Of a stretch of DNA of 8,606 nt, positions 6,056 to 8,606 are shown piece after piece. How positions within the stretch are numbered: position 1 is the stretch's first letter; the number at the start of each line of letters is the position of its first letter. The DNA comes from JADKIH01 sp031411835 (GTDB lineage Bacteria > Bacteroidota > Bacteroidia > AKYH767-A > 2013-40CM-41-45), in contig JANOBV010000314.1 in assembly GCA_031411835.1 (NCBI GenBank), positions 1 through 8,606 of the forward strand. Reading direction: 5' to 3'. The notes beneath the pieces are model-generated. The model was not told the origin of the DNA. It made no database searches and saw only the letters and a list, made by a program, of their open reading frames with translations. Both the position numbers and the translations under genes were made by a program.

Positions 6056-6804
6056 TGAGTGAATTTTTAAAGTCTGTAAACGGGATCACGGAAGATCAGC
6101 ATAATCGCGCTGTTATTTTCCGTGATCTTGGTTTAATAGACTACAAAGATGCTTGGGATCAACAAGAAATTTTATTTCAAGAAGTGATAGATCGCAAAGT
6201 TGTGAATAGAAAACTTTCTCCCGATGAACAAGAAACTCCGAAACACCACTTACTTTTCTGTGAACATCCACATGTTTTTACCCTGGGAAGAAGTGGTGAT
6301 GAAGCGAATCTTGTTATCAAAGAAAAAGATCTTCCTAGTGTACAAGCAACTTTTTACAAGAACAATCGCGGTGGCGATATAACGTATCACGGTCCCGGAC
6401 AAATTGTAGGGTATCCGATTTTAGATCTGGATTTTTTCTTCACCGACATCCATAAGTATTTACGTTTTTTAGAAGAAGCTGTTATTCTTACATTGAAAGA
6501 TTACGGTATCGAGGCCGGTCGCATCGCCGGACTTACAGGTGTTTGGCTTGATCCCGAACATAAAGCAAAAGCAAGAAAGATCTGCGCACTAGGTGTACGA
6601 TGTTCGCGCTGGGTAACGATGCATGGTTTTGCTTTCAATGTAAATACCGACTTGAATTATTTCAATTACATTATTCCTTGCGGTATCACAGACAAGCAAG
6701 TGACGTCAATGGAAAAAGAGTTGGGAAGAAAAGTTGACATCGAAGAAGTGAAACTCAAGCTAAAAAAAAATATTAGCAATATGTTCTCCATGGTTCTCTA
6801 TTAA
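6055..6804 (+). CDS. lipB: Lipoyl(octanoyl) transferase
   Basis: LipB moves the octanoyl group from octanoyl-acyl carrier protein onto lipoate-dependent enzymes (pyruvate and 2-oxoglutarate dehydrogenase E2, glycine cleavage H), before sulfur insertion by LipA. Visible signatures are CEHPHVFTLGRSG (69-81), RGGDITYHGPGQ (105-116), the catalytic lysine K175 in RKICALGVR, HGFAFNV (190-196) and the acyl-carrying cysteine C209 in IIPCGI. At 249 aa it is a little longer than the ~213-aa Escherichia coli enzyme, with an N-terminal extension and an insert around 50-62. The start ATG shares its first base with the stop of the isomerase (TAATG). The last codons (from about residue 245, SMVLY) and the stop lie inside the left arm of the inverted repeat at 6785-6868, so the repeat has shaped the C-terminal tail. 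No link between isomerase and lipoate chemistry is known to me; they may share only a transcript. Confidence 0.95.
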   Translation: MSEFLKSVNGITEDQHNRAVIFRDLGLIDYKDAWDQQEILFQEVIDRKVVNRKLSPDEQETPKHHLLFCEHPHVFTLGRSGDEANLVIKEKDLPSVQATFYKNNRGGDITYHGPGQIVGYPILDLDFFFTDIHKYLRFLEEAVILTLKDYGIEAGRIAGLTGVWLDPEHKAKARKICALGVRCSRWVTMHGFAFNVNTDLNYFNYIIPCGITDKQVTSMEKELGRKVDIEEVKLKLKKNISNMFSMVLY

Positions 6805-6868
6805 ACTTTATGTCCTCTATGTTTTTAAAAACATGAAGATCATAGAGTTTAATAGAGGATCATAGAGA
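6785..6868. repeat. Long inverted repeat 3 (two 42-nt arms, no loop) between convergent lipB and rluF
   Basis: The left arm, 6785-6826, and right arm, 6827-6868, match as reverse complements in 34 of 42 positions, mostly with transition differences that would still allow G-U pairs. The centre is tttttaaaaa. The arm is built of about 10-nt units (ctctatgatc, ctctattaaa, ctctatgatc, ttcatgtttt in the outward-in reading of the right arm). The left arm covers the last residues and stop of lipB, and the right arm ends exactly one base before the rluF stop codon. It can act as a bidirectional terminator for both genes, though no T-run follows it. Confidence 0.82.
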
Positions 6869-7606
6869 CTAATCATCCATACCGAAAAGCGACGCTTCCT
6901 CAGTCTTACTCGAAGCAGCTACCATCGAATTAATAGTTTCCATTTCAGAAGAAGTAAGATATCGCCATTCTCCAATTTTTATTCCATCGAGCGATACATT
7001 CATAATTCGAACTCTTTTCAATTTTGTTACTTCGTAATTCAGCACTTCACACATACGACGAATTTGTCTGTTCAATCCTTGCGTAAGAATAATTCGGAAA
7101 ACAAATTTGCTTTCCATTTTTACAAAACATTTTTTTGTAACAGTATCTAGAATTGGGATCCCTTCGGACATCAATCGAATAAAATCTTCGGAGATTGGCC
7201 TGTCTACTGTAACAACATATTCTTTCTCGTGATTATTTCCGGCGCGCAAAATTTTATTTACAATGTCACCATCATTGGTCAGAAAGATCAATCCCTCTGA
7301 TGGTTTATCGAGTCGACCTATTGGAAAGATCCGCGAAGGATAGTTCAAGTAATCAACGATGTTGTCTTTGATATTCGTATCCGTCGTACAAGTAATTCCG
7401 ACCGGTTTGTTGAAAGCAAGATAAACGGACTCTGGTTTCGCATTCAATGGTTTTCCATCTACAGTGATCACATCATCAGTCGTTACCTTTGTTCCCAATT
7501 CAGGAATTTCACCATTCACTCGTACGCGTCCTTGCTCGATCATTCGATCAGCTTCGCGTCGAGAGCAGAAACCGAGTTCGCTGAGAAATTTATTTAGGCG
7601 GGTCAT
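6869..7606 (-). CDS. rluF: 23S rRNA pseudouridine synthase, RluF type
   Basis: This enzyme isomerises a uridine to pseudouridine in 23S rRNA; for RluF this is U2604 in Escherichia coli numbering. Counting from the chosen ATG (245 aa), residues 1-40 are an S4 RNA-binding domain (MTRLNKFLSELGFCSRREAD, then GRVRVNG). The catalytic domain has the essential aspartate D100 in GRLDKPSEGL, then NRQIRRMCE and the RluF-typical RIMNVSLDGIKIGEWRYLT. The last two segments favour RluF over RluB/RluE. I chose the ATG at 7604-7606 because it begins the standard MTRLNKFLS start; the frame continues up to a TTG at 7661-7663 with 19 extra residues of no recognisable kind. A near-consensus -7 box, minus-strand TAACATTTG (7665-7673, one base too long), lies about 59 bases upstream. 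The gene is convergent with lipB and divergent from the serine hydrolase. Confidence 0.9.
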   Translation of the reverse strand: MTRLNKFLSELGFCSRREADRMIEQGRVRVNGEIPELGTKVTTDDVITVDGKPLNAKPESVYLAFNKPVGITCTTDTNIKDNIVDYLNYPSRIFPIGRLDKPSEGLIFLTNDGDIVNKILRAGNNHEKEYVVTVDRPISEDFIRLMSEGIPILDTVTKKCFVKMESKFVFRIILTQGLNRQIRRMCEVLNYEVTKLKRVRIMNVSLDGIKIGEWRYLTSSEMETINSMVAASSKTEEASLFGMDD

Positions 7607-7727
7607 GGGGGCTAAAGTAACTAATTTTGCTTTCTTTTTCGATTGTAGCTGTTGAATAAACAACCAAATGTTAAAACTTAAATCACACCGAATGTTAGAG
7701 GGAAGTTTTTAATAGTATTTTGCGAGT

Positions 7728-8606
7728 ATGAATAAAACAATAAAGCGCAATCATTTTTGGCCGAGAGTACTTGGGGTTTTTCTTCTGATCCTAATTAGTA
7801 CTATGATTGCAATCTGGATTACAGGATATACTTTCATTTACAAAACACTGATATATACTTATCCTGATATTGACGATATTAATTTATTCTCCACAAGAAC
7901 TGTAACAGATAGCGCAGGAGTTCCATGGACTCTTTCTTCTTCTTACAACAAAAACAAAATTCCGTTAGTGACGAAAGCTGCATTGGAAGAAAATGAAAGT
8001 GTTGCTTATCTAGTGATCAAAAACGATTCAATTGTTCACGAAGAATATTGGGATCATGCATCTGCTAATACGCTTGACAATTCTTTTTCTGTTGCGAAAA
8101 GTATTGTCAGCATACTTGCAGGAATTGCAATAGACGAAGGATATTTTTCACTTGACGATTCTGTAGGAAAATATCTGCCTGAATTTTCAGAAGGCGAAAA
8201 TGGCAAATTGAAGATTCGACATTTACTGCAGATGAGTTCCGGATTGAATTGGGATGAATCTTATAGCAGTTTATTTTCAAAAACAACTGAAGCATATTAC
8301 GGAGAAAATTTAGCTCATCAAGTTTTGAAGTTGAAAGTCATTAAAGAGCCCGGTAGCACTTTTGAATACATGAGCTGTAATACTGTTTTAATTTCCCTGA
8401 TAATAAATAAAACAACTGGAAAATCTATTTCTGATTTTGCTTCTCAAAAATTATGGATTCCGATTCATGCTACACAGCCTGCGTATTGGTCGCTTGATCA
8501 TAACGACGGAATTGAAAAATCATATTGCTGTTTTTATTCTTGCGCACGTGATTTCGCAAAGATCGCAGAACTTGTACTTGATAGTGGAAAATGGGATGGG
8601 AAACAA
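7728..8606 (+). CDS. Membrane-anchored serine hydrolase, beta-lactamase/6-aminohexanoate-hydrolase type (3' partial)
   Basis: The frame is open from the ATG at 7728 to the window end, giving 293 residues; the C-terminus is outside. Residues 1-12 are basic, and residues about 13-35 form a hydrophobic segment without a clear cleavage site. This suggests an N-terminal membrane anchor with a periplasmic catalytic domain. The serine beta-lactamase fold shows as S121-V-A-K124 in FSVAKSIVSILAGIAIDEG (nucleophile and general base), KYLPEF, IRHLLQMSSGLNWDE, and Y214 in EYMSCN. This pattern resembles 6-aminohexanoate-oligomer hydrolases and esterases of class C ancestry. The third beta-lactamase motif lies beyond the window. 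The substrate may be a peptide, ester or amide and is not assignable; drug resistance should not be assumed. The start fits the membrane anchor. TATTTTG at 7716-7722 is one base short of a -7 box and only 5 nt from the ATG, so the transcript may have almost no leader. Confidence 0.85.
   Translation, partial: MNKTIKRNHFWPRVLGVFLLILISTMIAIWITGYTFIYKTLIYTYPDIDDINLFSTRTVTDSAGVPWTLSSSYNKNKIPLVTKAALEENESVAYLVIKNDSIVHEEYWDHASANTLDNSFSVAKSIVSILAGIAIDEGYFSLDDSVGKYLPEFSEGENGKLKIRHLLQMSSGLNWDESYSSLFSKTTEAYYGENLAHQVLKLKVIKEPGSTFEYMSCNTVLISLIINKTTGKSISDFASQKLWIPIHATQPAYWSLDHNDGIEKSYCCFYSCARDFAKIAELVLDSGKWDGKQ

Noticed and set aside
7607..7663. Upstream TTG start for rluF, adding 19 residues
   Set aside because: The extension has no family similarity that I recognise, and the ATG at 7606 begins the standard S4-domain start MTRLNKFLS.
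7728..8606. Calling the serine hydrolase an antibiotic-resistance beta-lactamase
   Set aside because: The SVAK and YMSCN motifs show the fold only. The overall pattern is closer to 6-aminohexanoate-hydrolase/esterase relatives, and the C-terminal motif is not in the window.

Overview
The window looks like a stretch of an uncultured, AT-rich member of the Bacteroidota. The supporting evidence is the low GC content (about one third in the spacers and the genes sampled), exact matches to the Bacteroidota -7 promoter box (TAnnTTTG) ahead of three genes, A-rich rather than strong Shine-Dalgarno leaders, lipoprotein and TPR proteins of the type common in that phylum, and a 23S rRNA pseudouridine synthase and SIS-type sugar-phosphate isomerase typical of it. 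The first ~130 bases are the exception: they are about 66% GC by my count and carry the C-terminal end of an unrelated membrane-type protein. The composition changes abruptly at about 130-145, inside the 3' end of the first Bacteroidota gene, so an assembly chimera or a recombination junction is likely there.

Layout. (1) 1-129, foreign-looking GC-rich protein end on the + strand. (2) 92-1766, two minus-strand envelope genes: a secreted thioredoxin-fold (TlpA-like) protein whose C-terminus is replaced at the junction, and a rhodanese-domain lipoprotein upstream of it, separated by a long inverted repeat. (3) 1767-2295, a 529-bp spacer holding a GC-rich cluster of hairpins but no gene that I can support. 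(4) 2296-4609, a minus-strand pair: lysyl-tRNA synthetase lysS, then a secreted TonB-C-like/TPR protein overlapping its stop codon by 8 nt. (5) 4610-5065, a divergent promoter region with a large inverted repeat and two direct-repeat pairs. (6) 5066-6804, a plus-strand two-gene operon: bifunctional phosphoglucose/phosphomannose isomerase and lipB, joined by a TAATG stop/start overlap. (7) 6785-6868, a back-to-back inverted repeat between convergent genes. (8) 6869-7606, rluF on the minus strand. (9) 7728-8606, a membrane-anchored serine hydrolase of the beta-lactamase/6-aminohexanoate-hydrolase type, cut by the window end.

Most genes are housekeeping: aminoacylation (lysS), rRNA modification (rluF), sugar-phosphate interconversion, and lipoate attachment (lipB). 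The envelope genes (thioredoxin-fold protein, rhodanese lipoprotein, TPR protein, serine hydrolase) have no substrate assignable from sequence. I see no mobile-element gene, CRISPR array, tRNA or rRNA.

The most notable non-coding signal is a set of three long inverted repeats (arms about 36-42 nt) at 1281-1374, 4738-4907 and 6785-6868. Their sequences differ, but each arm is built of imperfect 9-12-nt units sharing a word (cacaa/acac, cgcagat, ctctat). They sit in tandem, divergent and convergent spacers respectively, so terminator function alone does not explain them. They look like three members of a dispersed genomic repeat class.
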